From Armatimonadota bacterium (lineage in GTDB: Bacteria > Armatimonadota > Fimbriimonadia > Fimbriimonadales > Fimbriimonadaceae): a stretch of DNA of 64,000 nucleotides. Below are positions 8,436 to 18,120 of this stretch, piece after piece. The first letter of the stretch is position 1; each line of letters begins with the position of its first letter. The position numbers were made by a program, and so were the translations under genes. The stretch spans positions 87,778 to 151,777 of the forward strand of contig JACRPN010000022.1 of assembly GCA_016223145.1 (NCBI GenBank). The letters are read 5' to 3'. Below the pieces are notes generated by a model. It was not told the DNA's origin. It worked only from the letters and a program-made list of their open reading frames with translations, and did no database searches.

Positions 8436-9503
8436 CTACCTTCTCGATGACTTCTCCAACATCCGTCGAATCTGGGGTTTCTCGTGCATGGCCTCCACGA
8501 CCTTGCCCGTGCCCAGGGCGACGCAGCTAAGCGGGTCTTCGGCGATGTGGACGGGCATGCCCGTTTCCTGCGAGATGAGTCGGTCTATTCCTCGCAGGAG
8601 GGCGCCACCCCCCGCGACGACGATTCCGTTGTTCATGGCGTCGGCGGCGAGTTCGGGCGGGGTGGCTTCGAGGGTCAACTTGACGGCCTCGACGATGGCG
8701 GTCAGGGGCTCGGCGATGGCCACGCGCACCTCGTCGCTGGTGACGATGGCGCTCTTGGGCAGCCCGGTGACCAGATCGCGGCCTTTGATCGTCATTTGAA
8801 GCTCTTGGCCGAGCGGGAAGGCGCTTCCGATCTCCAGCTTGATCTGCTCGGCGGTGCGGTCTCCAATGAAGAGGTTGTAGGCGCGGCGCACATAGGCGGC
8901 GATGGCCTCGTCGATCTCGTCCCCAGCGATGCGGATCGACCGCGAATGGACGATGCCTGCCAGTGAGATCACGGCGACTTCGGTGGTTCCGCCTCCGATG
9001 TCCACGACCATCGACCCGATCGGCTCCTCGATGGGAAGGCCCGCGCCGATCGCCGCCGCCATCGGTTCCTCGATGACATAGGCCCTAGACGCGCCGGCGC
9101 GCTCGGCAGCCTGGATGACGGCGAGGCGCTCGACTTCGGTGACGCCGCTGGGAATGCCCACCACGACGGTCTGCCACACGAGTCCGCGACGCGAGACCTT
9201 GCTGATAAAGCGCCTGAGCATCATTTCAGTCTGGTCATAGTCGGCGATGACGCCGTCCTTGAGCGGGCGCACGGCCACGATGTTGGCCGGGGTCCGTCCC
9301 AGCATCCTCTTGGCCTCTTCGCCAACCTCCAGAACTTCGCCGGTGTCCTTGTTGATCGCGACCACGCTGGGCTCGCGTAGGACGACGCCTCGGCCGGCCA
9401 CGTGCACAAGCGTGTTGGCGGTGCCGAGATCAATGCCTATATCTCGGGAAAACCGGCCCACGATCTGCTGCCAGATCGTCAGGTGTCCGTTGCTAATCTT
9501 CAT
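8436..9503 (-). CDS. mreB: Rod shape-determining actin homologue MreB
   Basis: This 355-residue bacterial actin shows the phosphate-1 loop ([11 protein letters not shown], about 21-31), the phosphate-2 loop (DIGGGTTE, about 165-172) and the adenosine motif (GGGALL) near the C-terminus. It polymerises on the inner face of the membrane and organises cell elongation. Length is slightly above the usual because of a 15-residue N-terminal leader that may help membrane binding. The ATG at 9503 overlaps the remA stop by 11 nt, implying translational coupling to the RemA regulator. Confidence 0.95.
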   Translation of the reverse strand: MKISNGHLTIWQQIVGRFSRDIGIDLGTANTLVHVAGRGVVLREPSVVAINKDTGEVLEVGEEAKRMLGRTPANIVAVRPLKDGVIADYDQTEMMLRRFISKVSRRGLVWQTVVVGIPSGVTEVERLAVIQAAERAGASRAYVIEEPMAAAIGAGLPIEEPIGSMVVDIGGGTTEVAVISLAGIVHSRSIRIAGDEIDEAIAAYVRRAYNLFIGDRTAEQIKLEIGSAFPLGQELQMTIKGRDLVTGLPKSAIVTSDEVRVAIAEPLTAIVEAVKLTLEATPPELAADAMNNGIVVAGGGALLRGIDRLISQETGMPVHIAEDPLSCVALGTGKVVEAMHEKPQIRRMLEKSSRR

Positions 9504-9759
9504 CGCCGACCAACTCGCCGGTCATCAACCGCTTGGCGAGCGTTTCCTGGGAGATTGCGGAGAGAATGACGGCGGCTTCGGTGGTGAAGATAATGGACTT
9601 GGTCCGCCGGCCTTGGGTGGCGTCGATGAGATTGTTCGACTTTCGAAGCGTTTGCACCAGCCGGCGCATCGGGGCCGACTCGCTGGAAACGAGCGCGACG
9701 ATCTTATCGGTCATCACGTAGTTGTAGAAGCCTACGTTGAGCACGGTGGGCTGAGGCAT
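9493..9759 (-). CDS. remA: RemA-family (DUF370) regulator
   Basis: This 88-residue protein matches RemA of Bacillus: a start in the style LNVGFYNYV, then [13 protein letters not shown], a [12 protein letters not shown] segment and a C-terminal ILSAISQET stretch. Bacillus RemA is a DNA-binding protein that activates matrix and osmoprotection genes. Start: ATG 9759 is preferred because the nearest promoter-like box (CATAAT, 9798-9803) leaves the alternative ATG at 9795 only 2 nt away, upstream of any normal transcription start, and because known RemA proteins start here. It heads the operon with mreB, mreC, mreD and gdhA and overlaps mreB. Linkage of remA to mreB suggests a role in shape or envelope control, which is inference. 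Confidence 0.88.
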   Translation of the reverse strand: MPQPTVLNVGFYNYVMTDKIVALVSSESAPMRRLVQTLRKSNNLIDATQGRRTKSIIFTTEAAVILSAISQETLAKRLMTGELVGDED

Positions 9760-9797
9760 GGGCAGTTCTTGCGCGGGTCCCCGCGACTGACCCATGC

Positions 9798-9803
9798 ATT
9801 ATG
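9798..9803 (-). promoter_or_regulatory. -10-like box of the remA-mreBCD operon
   Basis: CATAAT on the minus strand, 38 nt before the chosen remA start, separated from the upstream gene by a terminator at 9858-9891. Confidence 0.4.
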
Positions 9804-9857
9804 GCTGATCCGGGTCCCGCTCCTGCCCCAATTGCCCCAATGCGAGGGGGCAACAGA

Positions 9858-9891
9858 AAAGGGGTGCAATCCAAGCGGATTGCACCCCTTT
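9858..9891 (-). terminator. Hairpin terminator between the Gly-rich protein gene and remA
   Basis: A perfect 15-bp stem (AAAGGGGTGCAATCC, loop AAGC, and its complement) lies 18 nt after the stop codon of the gene at 9909-10346 and is followed on the minus strand by TTTTCTGTT. Confidence 0.8.
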
Positions 9892-9908
9892 CGATTGGAG
9901 TCGAAGGA

Positions 9909-10346
9909 CTATTCCTTGGGACCAGCTTTACCGCCACCGCCGCCACGAGCGCCACCGCCGCCTCCGCCGGGGCCGACCATCGCCGGGCCGCCGCTTGCAA
10001 AGGCTCGGCCCTTGGCGCCTTGGAGCGCTTGAGGCGGAGGACCGAACGAGCCGGCGCCTGGGCCAAATCCGCCGCGCGGGCCACCGGGACCACCGGCGCC
10101 GCCCGGAACGCTGGGAGCACCGCTGCCCAATCCACGCTGGGCGCCGCCCGCCACGGCTCCGCCGCCACCGCTCAAGGCGTTTGCGAAGGTGACCGACCCA
10201 GCGGGAAATTCAGGGGCCTTTGTCTCGACCGCTTCGGGTTCTGCCGGGGTAAGGGGCGTGGGCTTCATAGCGAAGCAGACTCCGGCGGCGATTAGGGCCA
10301 AAACCAGCGATACGATCGTGACGATCCAGTCCATTTGACTCTTCAT
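9909..10346 (-). CDS. Small membrane-anchored Gly/Pro/Ala-rich protein
   Basis: The protein has 145 residues: a short N-terminus, one transmembrane helix (about 8-26), then a disordered Gly/Pro/Ala-rich external tail with GG runs. The ATG has a GAGGA ribosome-binding site 9 nt upstream, and a strong terminator follows the gene, so it is a monocistronic real gene rather than a GC-rich artefact. No domain is recognisable and no function is proposed. Confidence 0.6.
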   Translation of the reverse strand: MKSQMDWIVTIVSLVLALIAAGVCFAMKPTPLTPAEPEAVETKAPEFPAGSVTFANALSGGGGAVAGGAQRGLGSGAPSVPGGAGGPGGPRGGFGPGAGSFGPPPQALQGAKGRAFASGGPAMVGPGGGGGGARGGGGGKAGPKE

Positions 10347-10467
10347 ATCAAGAATCCTCGTTTGCGTAGCTTTTGACGATACCCGACGTGGGGAGGTTAC
10401 ACGGGTTGCCCGGCAAGGAATTGACCCGCCCCCTTCTCTTCATCCCCTCATCCCTTCATCCCATCAC

Positions 10468-10509
10468 CTCCCCCTCCACCTCGGCCGCGCCAAGAACAAG
10501 GAGGGGGCC
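10468..10509. repeat. Family A hairpin repeat variant
   Basis: CCCCCTCC arm near 10470 with GGAGGGGG at 10500-10507, and a loop containing CGCCAAGAACAA that resembles the loop of the copy at 27119-27240. Confidence 0.6.
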
Positions 10510-10561
10510 GCAGACGCCAATTTGCTGCTATTGACCGTACAAGGCAGGGGGCCGAATGCCG

Positions 10562-10567
10562 TATAAT
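10562..10567 (+). promoter_or_regulatory. -10 box upstream of pyrG
   Basis: TATAAT, a perfect consensus hexamer, 86 nt before the chosen start codon. This is unlike most genes here, which have the box 6-10 nt before the start, so pyrG has room for leader-based control. Confidence 0.5.
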
Positions 10568-10587
10568 CCCTAAAACCCCCTGGTTGA

Positions 10588-12279
<1,692 letters not shown>

Positions 12280-12284
12280 GGGAA

Positions 12285-12430
12285 AGGCATTAGGCGTTAG
12301 GCATTAGGGGACGGTCTGACCAGTCCAACATGTGGACAAGTCAGACAAGTCGGACAGGTCAGACTGGACAGTTCACACCCCGCACCCCACGCCCCGCATC
12401 CCAAACTCCAACCCCCCCACGCCCTGCACC
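12285..12430. repeat. Cluster of heptamer and nonamer tandem repeats
   Basis: Three arrays in a row fill the space between pyrG and pyrR: AGGCATT/AGGCGTT heptamers (12285-12308), nonamers of the type GGACAAGTC (12334-12370), and C-rich heptamers such as CACCCCG and CGCCCCG (12374-12430). The same array types recur elsewhere in the window. Confidence 0.7.
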
Positions 12431-12447
12431 CTTCGCCCTCCCTTGGG

Positions 12448-12453
12448 CATAAT
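12448..12453 (+). promoter_or_regulatory. -10 box of leaderless pyrRBC transcript
   Basis: CATAAT ends 9 nt before the pyrR ATG at 12463, with no Shine-Dalgarno between, so the message probably begins at or next to the start codon. Confidence 0.5.
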
Positions 12454-12462
12454 GACTGCCGT

Positions 12463-12996
12463 ATGGGCGCCGTCATCCTGGATGCAGCCGACATGCGGAG
12501 AACCCTGGGCCGCATGGCTCACGAGATTCTCGAAGCCAACCAGGGGGCCGAAAGCCTGGCGGTTATCGGGATCCTTCGCAGGGGTTGGCCCCTTGCCAAA
12601 CGCCTTGCTTTCGCCATGGGCCAGATTGAGGGTGTGGCGATCCCCAGCGGCAAACTCAGCGTCGCCAGCCACCGCGACGACAGGCCCAAGAGCGAGGAGG
12701 ACGACACCGAAATTCCGTTCGAGGTCACCGGCAAAAACGTTATCCTCGTCGACGAGGTGATGTTCACGGGGCGTACGGCCCGCGCGGCTCTCGAGGCGCT
12801 GTTTGCCTTCGGGCGGCCCGCGACTGTCCGACTTGCAGTCCTCGTGGATCGTGGGCACCGCCAACTGCCGATCCAGCCCGATTTCTGTGGCAAAGAGGTG
12901 GCGACCTCGCCCGGCGACCACATCCGCGTCCACTTTGCCGAATACGATGGCGAGGACGCCGTCATCCTTGAAGAGTCCGTAGGGAGCCCCGCATGA
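12463..12996 (+). CDS. pyrR: PyrR pyrimidine regulator / uracil phosphoribosyltransferase
   Basis: This 177-residue phosphoribosyltransferase has the PyrR arrangement: an RRG element near residue 40 and the PRPP loop VDEVMFTGRTAR at about 96-107. In Bacillus and related bacteria PyrR senses UMP/UTP and binds pyr mRNA leaders; it also has weak uracil phosphoribosyltransferase activity. It heads a tight pyrR-pyrB-pyrC operon and overlaps pyrB by 4 nt (ATGA). The CATAAT box lies 9 nt before its ATG, so the operon start has no room for a classical attenuator. Regulation of the operon by this PyrR would need a different mechanism or site. Confidence 0.93.
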   Translation: MGAVILDAADMRRTLGRMAHEILEANQGAESLAVIGILRRGWPLAKRLAFAMGQIEGVAIPSGKLSVASHRDDRPKSEEDDTEIPFEVTGKNVILVDEVMFTGRTARAALEALFAFGRPATVRLAVLVDRGHRQLPIQPDFCGKEVATSPGDHIRVHFAEYDGEDAVILEESVGSPA

Positions 12997-13976
12997 CCCA
13001 GACACGAAACCTCCTCGGCATCCGGCATCTTGAGCCGTGCGACATCGAAACGTTGGTCGACCTCGGGCGCGAGATGAAGACCCGCGTGCTGGCGGGGTCG
13101 AATACCCTGCCCGATCTCAGCGGCAACGTCGTGGGGATGCTCTTCTTCGAGAACTCCACGCGCACCCGGGTGAGCTTTGAGCAGGCCGCGCACTACCTGA
13201 AGATGAAGACCGCCAGCTTTGCTGCCACCGGCAGCTCCATGAGCAAGGGCGAAACACTGAAGGACACCATCCTTACCCTTCGCTATGAACGGCTCAACGG
13301 CCTCGTCATGCGACACAAAATGAGTGGTACGCCTGTGCTTGCGGCCAAGTACTTCGGCGGACCGGTCCTGAACGCCGGCGACGGCGAGCACGAGCACCCC
13401 ACCCAGGCCCTCGCCGACGCGCTCACGGTCATGGAGCGCCTTGGCACATTGAGCGGGCTCCGCGTAGCGATCGTCGGCGATGTTCTGCACTCTAGAGTCG
13501 CCCGGTCCAACGCCTGGCTTTTTTCGAAAATGGGCAGCGAGGTTCGATTTGTGGGACCCAGAACCCTGCTGCCCAACCACACCGCCAAGCTCCCGGGCGC
13601 GATCTACTACGACCTTGCGGCGGGCATCGAAGAGGCCGACGTGGTGATTTGCCTCCGGCTTCAGAAAGAGCGCATGGAGGGCGCGTTCATTAGCTCGGTC
13701 GGCGAGTACGCCAAGCTCTATCAGATCAACCGCGCGACCCTGGCCTATGCCTCAAAGGACTGCATGGTCATGCACCCCGGGCCCATCAACCGAGGGATCG
13801 AGCTCGACGACATGGCGGCCGATGGTGAGCGCTCGGTGATCACCTCTCAGGTTGAAAACGGCGTCTTTGTGAGGATGGCGGGCCTCTACTGGGCGTTTGG
13901 GGGCGAGCCGTTCTCCAAGCGGTCCAAAGCCCCGAAAAAGGCAGAAGTCAAGTCGAAAGGAAAGGTGAAGGAGTGA
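12993..13976 (+). CDS. pyrB: Aspartate carbamoyltransferase catalytic subunit
   Basis: This 327-residue enzyme condenses carbamoyl phosphate with aspartate, the first committed pyrimidine step. The carbamoyl phosphate motif STRTR is near residue 52, HPTQ near 130 and the HPGP motif near 262. It is longer than the usual ~305 residues owing to a Lys-rich tail of about 20 residues (KAPKK, KSKGKVKE). The tail overlaps pyrC by 4 nt at its end (GTGA). No regulatory subunit (pyrI) is present nearby. In several bacteria this enzyme forms a complex with PyrC, which the gene order here would favour. Confidence 0.95.
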   Translation: MTQTRNLLGIRHLEPCDIETLVDLGREMKTRVLAGSNTLPDLSGNVVGMLFFENSTRTRVSFEQAAHYLKMKTASFAATGSSMSKGETLKDTILTLRYERLNGLVMRHKMSGTPVLAAKYFGGPVLNAGDGEHEHPTQALADALTVMERLGTLSGLRVAIVGDVLHSRVARSNAWLFSKMGSEVRFVGPRTLLPNHTAKLPGAIYYDLAAGIEEADVVICLRLQKERMEGAFISSVGEYAKLYQINRATLAYASKDCMVMHPGPINRGIELDDMAADGERSVITSQVENGVFVRMAGLYWAFGGEPFSKRSKAPKKAEVKSKGKVKE

Positions 13977-15295
13977 AGGCGCTTCTCAAGAACGGACGGA
14001 TTCTCGACCCATCACAGGACCTGGACATGGTCGGCAACCTGGTGATCGAGGATGACCAGGTGGTGGCCTATGGCCCCGACCTCAAGGTCAAGGACGTGGA
14101 CGAGGTCTACGACTGCACCGGGCTTTGGATTGCCCCTGGGCTCGTCGATCCGCATGTTCATTTCTGCGAGCCGGGCAAAGAGCACAAGGAGACTATCTCC
14201 ACGGGCACCCAAGCCGCCGCGGCGGGTGGCTTTACCACGGTCTGCATGATGCCGAACACCGAGCCGCCGCTCGACAATCCGGCGCTGGTGGACTTCATCC
14301 TGGACCGCGCGGCCTCGCCCGAGGCGGGCGGCGTGTTCGTCGCGCCCGTGGGCGCCTTGACGCGCGGGCTTCTGGGGCGCGAGATCGCTGACTATGCTGC
14401 TCTCAAACGGGCGGGCATCGTCGCAGCCAGCGACGAGGGCTTCCCGACCCAGGACTCCAATGTGATGCTCAAAGCAATGGAGTTCTGCGTTCAGCTCGAT
14501 CTTCCCGTGCTGGCCCACTGTGAGGACACATCGCTCTCCGTTGGGGGCTCGATCAACGACGGCGCGATCAGCGCCATGCTGGGCCTCAAGGGCATCCCCC
14601 GCAGCGCGGAGGAGATTTCGGTGGCGCGGAACTGCATCTTGGCCGCCGAGACGGGCTGCCGTCTCCACATTATGCGGGTCAGCACGTGGGGCGCGGTCGA
14701 GCTCGTCCGCCAGTTCAAATCGCTCGGCGCGCCGATCACCTGCGAGGTCACGCCGCAGCACTTTATCCTCACGGATGAAGCTGTGGGCGAGTTCGATGCG
14801 ACCTGCAAAATGCTGCCGCCGCTGCGCACCCAAGTGGACATCGACATCGTGGTCCAGGCCCTGCAAGACGGCACGATCGACTGCATTGCGAGCGACCACT
14901 CGCCGCACGCTAGCCACGAGGTGCAAGCGCCGTTCGAGGAGGCCCCGTTCGGGATGGTGGGCCTGGAATCGGTGGTCGGCCTCACGTTGACCCATCTCAC
15001 CAACCAAGGCCTTCTGACGCCGCTCCAGACGATCGACAAGCTCAGCACGGCCCCGGCGACCATTTTGAGGCTCGATGCGGGAACCCTGAGGCTCGGCGAG
15101 ACCCCGGTGGCCCAGGTTACGGTCATCGACCCGAGTCTGGAATGGACCTTCGACGTCAACAAGACCTTCAGCAAGAGCAAAAATACGCCGTTCCACGGAG
15201 CAAAACTGCGTGGGAAATCGGTTCTAACGTTCTGTGGCAGCGAAATCTATCGGGACGCGATGTTCGACAACAAGCGCTACAGGACGGTGCTTTGA
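13973..15295 (+). CDS. pyrC: Dihydroorotase (type I) with a substituted zinc ligand
   Basis: This 440-residue amidohydrolase closes carbamoyl aspartate to dihydroorotate. H61 and H63 (the HxH of DPHVHF), the SDEG aspartate, the His of AHCED and the catalytic Asp of SDHSPH are all present. The position of the conserved second-metal His in the motif HVCHVST is occupied by R235 (HIMRVST). The codon is clear (CGG at 14675-14677). Reduced or altered metal binding is possible; some bacterial dihydroorotases need ATCase for activity, and pyrB is immediately upstream, overlapping by 4 nt. The start is GTG at 13973, inside the overlap. Confidence 0.9.
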   Translation: MKALLKNGRILDPSQDLDMVGNLVIEDDQVVAYGPDLKVKDVDEVYDCTGLWIAPGLVDPHVHFCEPGKEHKETISTGTQAAAAGGFTTVCMMPNTEPPLDNPALVDFILDRAASPEAGGVFVAPVGALTRGLLGREIADYAALKRAGIVAASDEGFPTQDSNVMLKAMEFCVQLDLPVLAHCEDTSLSVGGSINDGAISAMLGLKGIPRSAEEISVARNCILAAETGCRLHIMRVSTWGAVELVRQFKSLGAPITCEVTPQHFILTDEAVGEFDATCKMLPPLRTQVDIDIVVQALQDGTIDCIASDHSPHASHEVQAPFEEAPFGMVGLESVVGLTLTHLTNQGLLTPLQTIDKLSTAPATILRLDAGTLRLGETPVAQVTVIDPSLEWTFDVNKTFSKSKNTPFHGAKLRGKSVLTFCGSEIYRDAMFDNKRYRTVL

Positions 15296-15444
15296 GGGGT
15301 AGGGGCGCTAAAGTGAGGTGGATTTGGGCGGTGTTCGGGATTGCGGGCACCTCGGAAGTCCGTCGCCAAGGCCCAAAGGACCGCCGAGTGAAAGCGAAGG
15401 GCGAAGCCCTGGCGCTAGTCGCAACTCGTGGAACGAGTCCTGTA

Positions 15445-16227
15445 GTGGCGACACTCCGACGCGGGATCACGCTCTTCTCTGCGATGTGCATGCTCCTGCT
15501 CGCAGGCTGCGGCTTCACCGCTCCCCCGGATCCTAACGACCCCTCCGACGTCGACGTGATCCAGATCGAGGTGCTCCGCCGCAACCTGAACTGGGCCTCC
15601 CAAGCCGTGAACGAGAGGGTTCTGCAGGGGGAGATCTCTGACGAAGAAGGAAAGAAGCTGCTCGCCGACTCGGCCAGACGCCTCCTCGCCAAGGTCAAGA
15701 TCGACAAGATCAACCCCGCCGAGGCCTGGGAATACGGAGATGTCTTTCGCACGGCCAAGGAATGGGAACTCGCGATGCGCGCGTTCAACATCGCCGTCGA
15801 CTTCGCGCGCAAAACAAAGGACGAGGACCGACGGGTCAACGACACCCTGCGCCTTGCCGAGGCCATGGGGCGGCTCGACAAGGTGGACGAGGCCATCAAG
15901 ACGGTCCGACTGACCTTTGACACGATCCCAACCTGCAAGGCCCCAATCCTCCTGGCGGTGCTCTATGAGGTCGTGCCGGCCTGCGAGGACAAGAAGAAGG
16001 ACCCCGAGCTGGCAAAGCTCCTCGAAGAGGCGATCCTGCAGCACGAGCAGGTGGTGGTGGACCCCAATTCCGAGCCAGGCAAGGCGTTCATGATGGCCAA
16101 AATGCACCACCTCAGGAACGCCTGGGACAAGGTAGTCAAGCTCCTTAGGGATGCCGGTGAGGAGGACAAGGCGCGCCAGGCGTTCGAGAGGGGCATTCAG
16201 AATCTGGCCTCGCACCCAAGGGTTTAG
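15445..16227 (+). CDS. TPR-like lipoprotein
   Basis: From the GTG at 15445 the protein has 260 residues. A short signal peptide ends in the lipobox LLAGC (Cys at about residue 21), followed by helical TPR-like repeats (about 90-250) with many charged residues. This start gives a normal lipoprotein signal; an upstream in-frame GTG at 15313 would add 44 residues containing a repeat-like stretch (gaagggcgaagccc) and is less likely. It follows pyrC by about 150 nt and is followed by lgt two bases later, so a lipoprotein and its modifying enzyme are in one unit. Its partner is unknown. Confidence 0.7.
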   Translation: MATLRRGITLFSAMCMLLLAGCGFTAPPDPNDPSDVDVIQIEVLRRNLNWASQAVNERVLQGEISDEEGKKLLADSARRLLAKVKIDKINPAEAWEYGDVFRTAKEWELAMRAFNIAVDFARKTKDEDRRVNDTLRLAEAMGRLDKVDEAIKTVRLTFDTIPTCKAPILLAVLYEVVPACEDKKKDPELAKLLEEAILQHEQVVVDPNSEPGKAFMMAKMHHLRNAWDKVVKLLRDAGEEDKARQAFERGIQNLASHPRV

Positions 16228-16229
16228 CG

Positions 16230-17042
16230 ATGATCAGGATCCTGTTTGAAATCGGCCCCGTCAAGGTCTACAGCTATGGCCTGATGATCCTCGTCGCCTT
16301 CGGCGCGGGCCTGCTTTGGGCGCGCAAACGCGCGCCGAGGTTCGACGTCGAGCCGGGCCAAATTGGCGACGTGGCGTTCTTTGCACTGCTCTTTGGAGTG
16401 CTGGGAGCGCGGATCGGGTTCATCCTGCAGGAGCTTCCATACTTCCTCAAGAACCGGGACCAGCTCTTCACACTCCAGTTCCAGGGCCTGACCAGCTATG
16501 GGGCGTTCATCGCCGGAGCGCTTGTTTTCGTCTTCTATGCCAGGCGGCATCGTCTTTCGGCTTGGCGGCTTCTCGACGTCATTGCCGGCCCCTTCCTTTT
16601 GGGGAACGCGATTGGGCGAGTGGGGTGTCTGCTGAACGGCTGCTGCTACGGGGGCGTGTGCACGCTCCCTTGGGGCGTGCCTATCGAGTCCCCCTTTTCG
16701 CCGGGTAGGTTTCTCCCAGAGCTTCACCACCCGGCTCAAATCTACGAGTCGCTGATGAACCTGGCGGGGATATTCATCCTGCTTCGCTTGGAGCGCAAGG
16801 GGCTGAAATCGGGCCAGAGCTTTGCGGCCGCGATGGTGCTCTTTGGAGTGGGGCGGTTCATCTACGAGTTCTGGCGGATCGGGTCCACGTCTTCGACCCT
16901 CGGACCGCTACCGGTCACCGATGCCCAGCTGATCGCCCTCGCGGCCGCCGTTCTCGGAGCGATCTTCTATCGGCGGTTTGGGTATTCTTCCGGTTCGCCG
17001 GATTCGGACCCGCCCGCCGCACCCGCCTCAAGCGACACTTAA
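16230..17042 (+). CDS. lgt: Prolipoprotein diacylglyceryl transferase
   Basis: This 270-residue membrane enzyme transfers diacylglycerol to the lipobox Cys of prolipoproteins. The signature GNAIGRVGCLLNGCCYG (about 127-143) and the C-terminal HPAQIYES motif are present, as are about seven hydrophobic helices. The E. coli HGG motif near the active site is TSYGAF here, a variation shared with other phyla. The C-terminus has a Pro/Ala/Ser tail. It starts 3 nt after the lipoprotein stop. Confidence 0.93.
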   Translation: MIRILFEIGPVKVYSYGLMILVAFGAGLLWARKRAPRFDVEPGQIGDVAFFALLFGVLGARIGFILQELPYFLKNRDQLFTLQFQGLTSYGAFIAGALVFVFYARRHRLSAWRLLDVIAGPFLLGNAIGRVGCLLNGCCYGGVCTLPWGVPIESPFSPGRFLPELHHPAQIYESLMNLAGIFILLRLERKGLKSGQSFAAAMVLFGVGRFIYEFWRIGSTSSTLGPLPVTDAQLIALAAAVLGAIFYRRFGYSSGSPDSDPPAAPASSDT

Positions 17043-17084
17043 CGCGCGGCGACACGAGGACGATTCGGTTCCCACAGGAGTTTT

Positions 17085-17330
17085 ATGCGAGTCAAGAACA
17101 AAGAGCTGCGCCAGCGCAGGCATCGAAAAGCCAAGAAGATCAAAGAGACCATCAAGGAACTGAAGGCCGCCAAGGGCGCGGCTCCCAAGGCCGTGGTCGA
17201 GAAGCCGGCGCCCAAGCCCAAGGCCGCGCCGAAACCCAAGGCTCCAGCCGCTGAAGGCGCCGAAGGCGAAGCCAAGCCCAAAGCCGCCAAGAAACCCGCC
17301 ACCCCAAAAGCCAAGAAGGCAGACGCGTGA
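17085..17330 (+). CDS. Small basic Lys/Ala/Pro-rich protein (histone H1-like)
   Basis: The protein has 81 residues: a basic, probably helical N-terminal part (RVKNKELRQRRHRKAKK) followed by a Lys/Ala/Pro-rich tail of KPKAAPK-type motifs, similar in composition to bacterial histone H1-like and nucleoid proteins. It lies 42 nt after lgt. An AGGAG ribosome-binding site is placed a few bases before the ATG. Composition suggests nucleic acid binding but no domain is decisive. Confidence 0.6.
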   Translation: MRVKNKELRQRRHRKAKKIKETIKELKAAKGAAPKAVVEKPAPKPKAAPKPKAPAAEGAEGEAKPKAAKKPATPKAKKADA

Positions 17331-17334
17331 GCTC

Positions 17335-18111
17335 CTATACGCCTTCTAGTTCTGCCTCTGGCACGAACGGGCGCCCGTTCAATATCATTAGGACGTCCGC
17401 CATCTTGCGCCAAGTTGCGCCGATCTTGAGATCGACTCCTCCCCATGGGATGAGCACCGTGTTTCCGGCTCGGCCGAACGAGTTCTCAGCCTCCGTAGTT
17501 CCCGTCGAGATTGCCATTTGACGAGCGGTCGCCCATTCGTGGAGGTCCAGATATCTGGTTTGTGTACCTGACGCGAGAAACGAAGAGACCGTCTTCCCGT
17601 TGATGGTGGTACTTGAAAAAGCTGTTGCTCTGCGACCTGCAAATCGCGAAAGTGCCGTGCGAGCGAGGCGCTCAACGAATACGGAGTCTTTCGCCACGTC
17701 AAGCTGTTGGTACTGTCTATCCGGGCGCTCTGCTAGGCGCGCCGCGAATATCGACACTTGGACCATCTCGAGCTTATTCACGCTCGTGATTACAAGTGAC
17801 CTAACGCCGCTTGACGTATGGTCGCGACTGAACCAGCACCGAAGGCCGAACGGCCTGCCGGATGGAGCTGCTGTTTGTTCGACCACCATCGGCTTCCTGG
17901 TATCGGGATCCTGGTTCGAGGGGACTGCCTCCAATTGCAGAACAATTCGTGCCCGGTCACTCTTACGTACTATCGCGACTGAGTTTGGGCGAGCGAGGCT
18001 GAACCTTGGTTCACCATATCGGCCAATATCTCCTAGTTCGGGGGGAAGCCACTCAGGGAGTGTCATCGATTGCCCTAAAGACAAGAGCCAAACTGTCAAC
18101 GCAGGAGTCAT
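17335..18111 (-). CDS. Exported protein of an uncharacterised paralogue family
   Basis: The protein has 258 residues, with a short N-terminal hydrophobic segment that may be a signal peptide. It shares features with the protein at 50368-51186: a helix of the type VERLARTALSRF near the middle and a C-terminal strand pair ending in an NGRPFVP motif. The ending also recalls the copper amine oxidase N-terminal (stalk) domain, but weakly. The ATG at 18111 has a GAGGA ribosome-binding site that overlaps the TGA of the upstream gene, so it is the second gene of an operon with the transglutaminase-like gene. Local base composition is more AT-rich than neighbours. Function is unknown. Confidence 0.6.
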   Translation of the reverse strand: MTPALTVWLLSLGQSMTLPEWLPPELGDIGRYGEPRFSLARPNSVAIVRKSDRARIVLQLEAVPSNQDPDTRKPMVVEQTAAPSGRPFGLRCWFSRDHTSSGVRSLVITSVNKLEMVQVSIFAARLAERPDRQYQQLDVAKDSVFVERLARTALSRFAGRRATAFSSTTINGKTVSSFLASGTQTRYLDLHEWATARQMAISTGTTEAENSFGRAGNTVLIPWGGVDLKIGATWRKMADVLMILNGRPFVPEAELEGV

Positions 18112-18120
18112 CTGTATTCC

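Noticed and set aside
14012..15196. A 394-codon minus-strand frame
   Set aside because: Antisense to pyrC, the typical low-stop shadow frame of GC-rich DNA.
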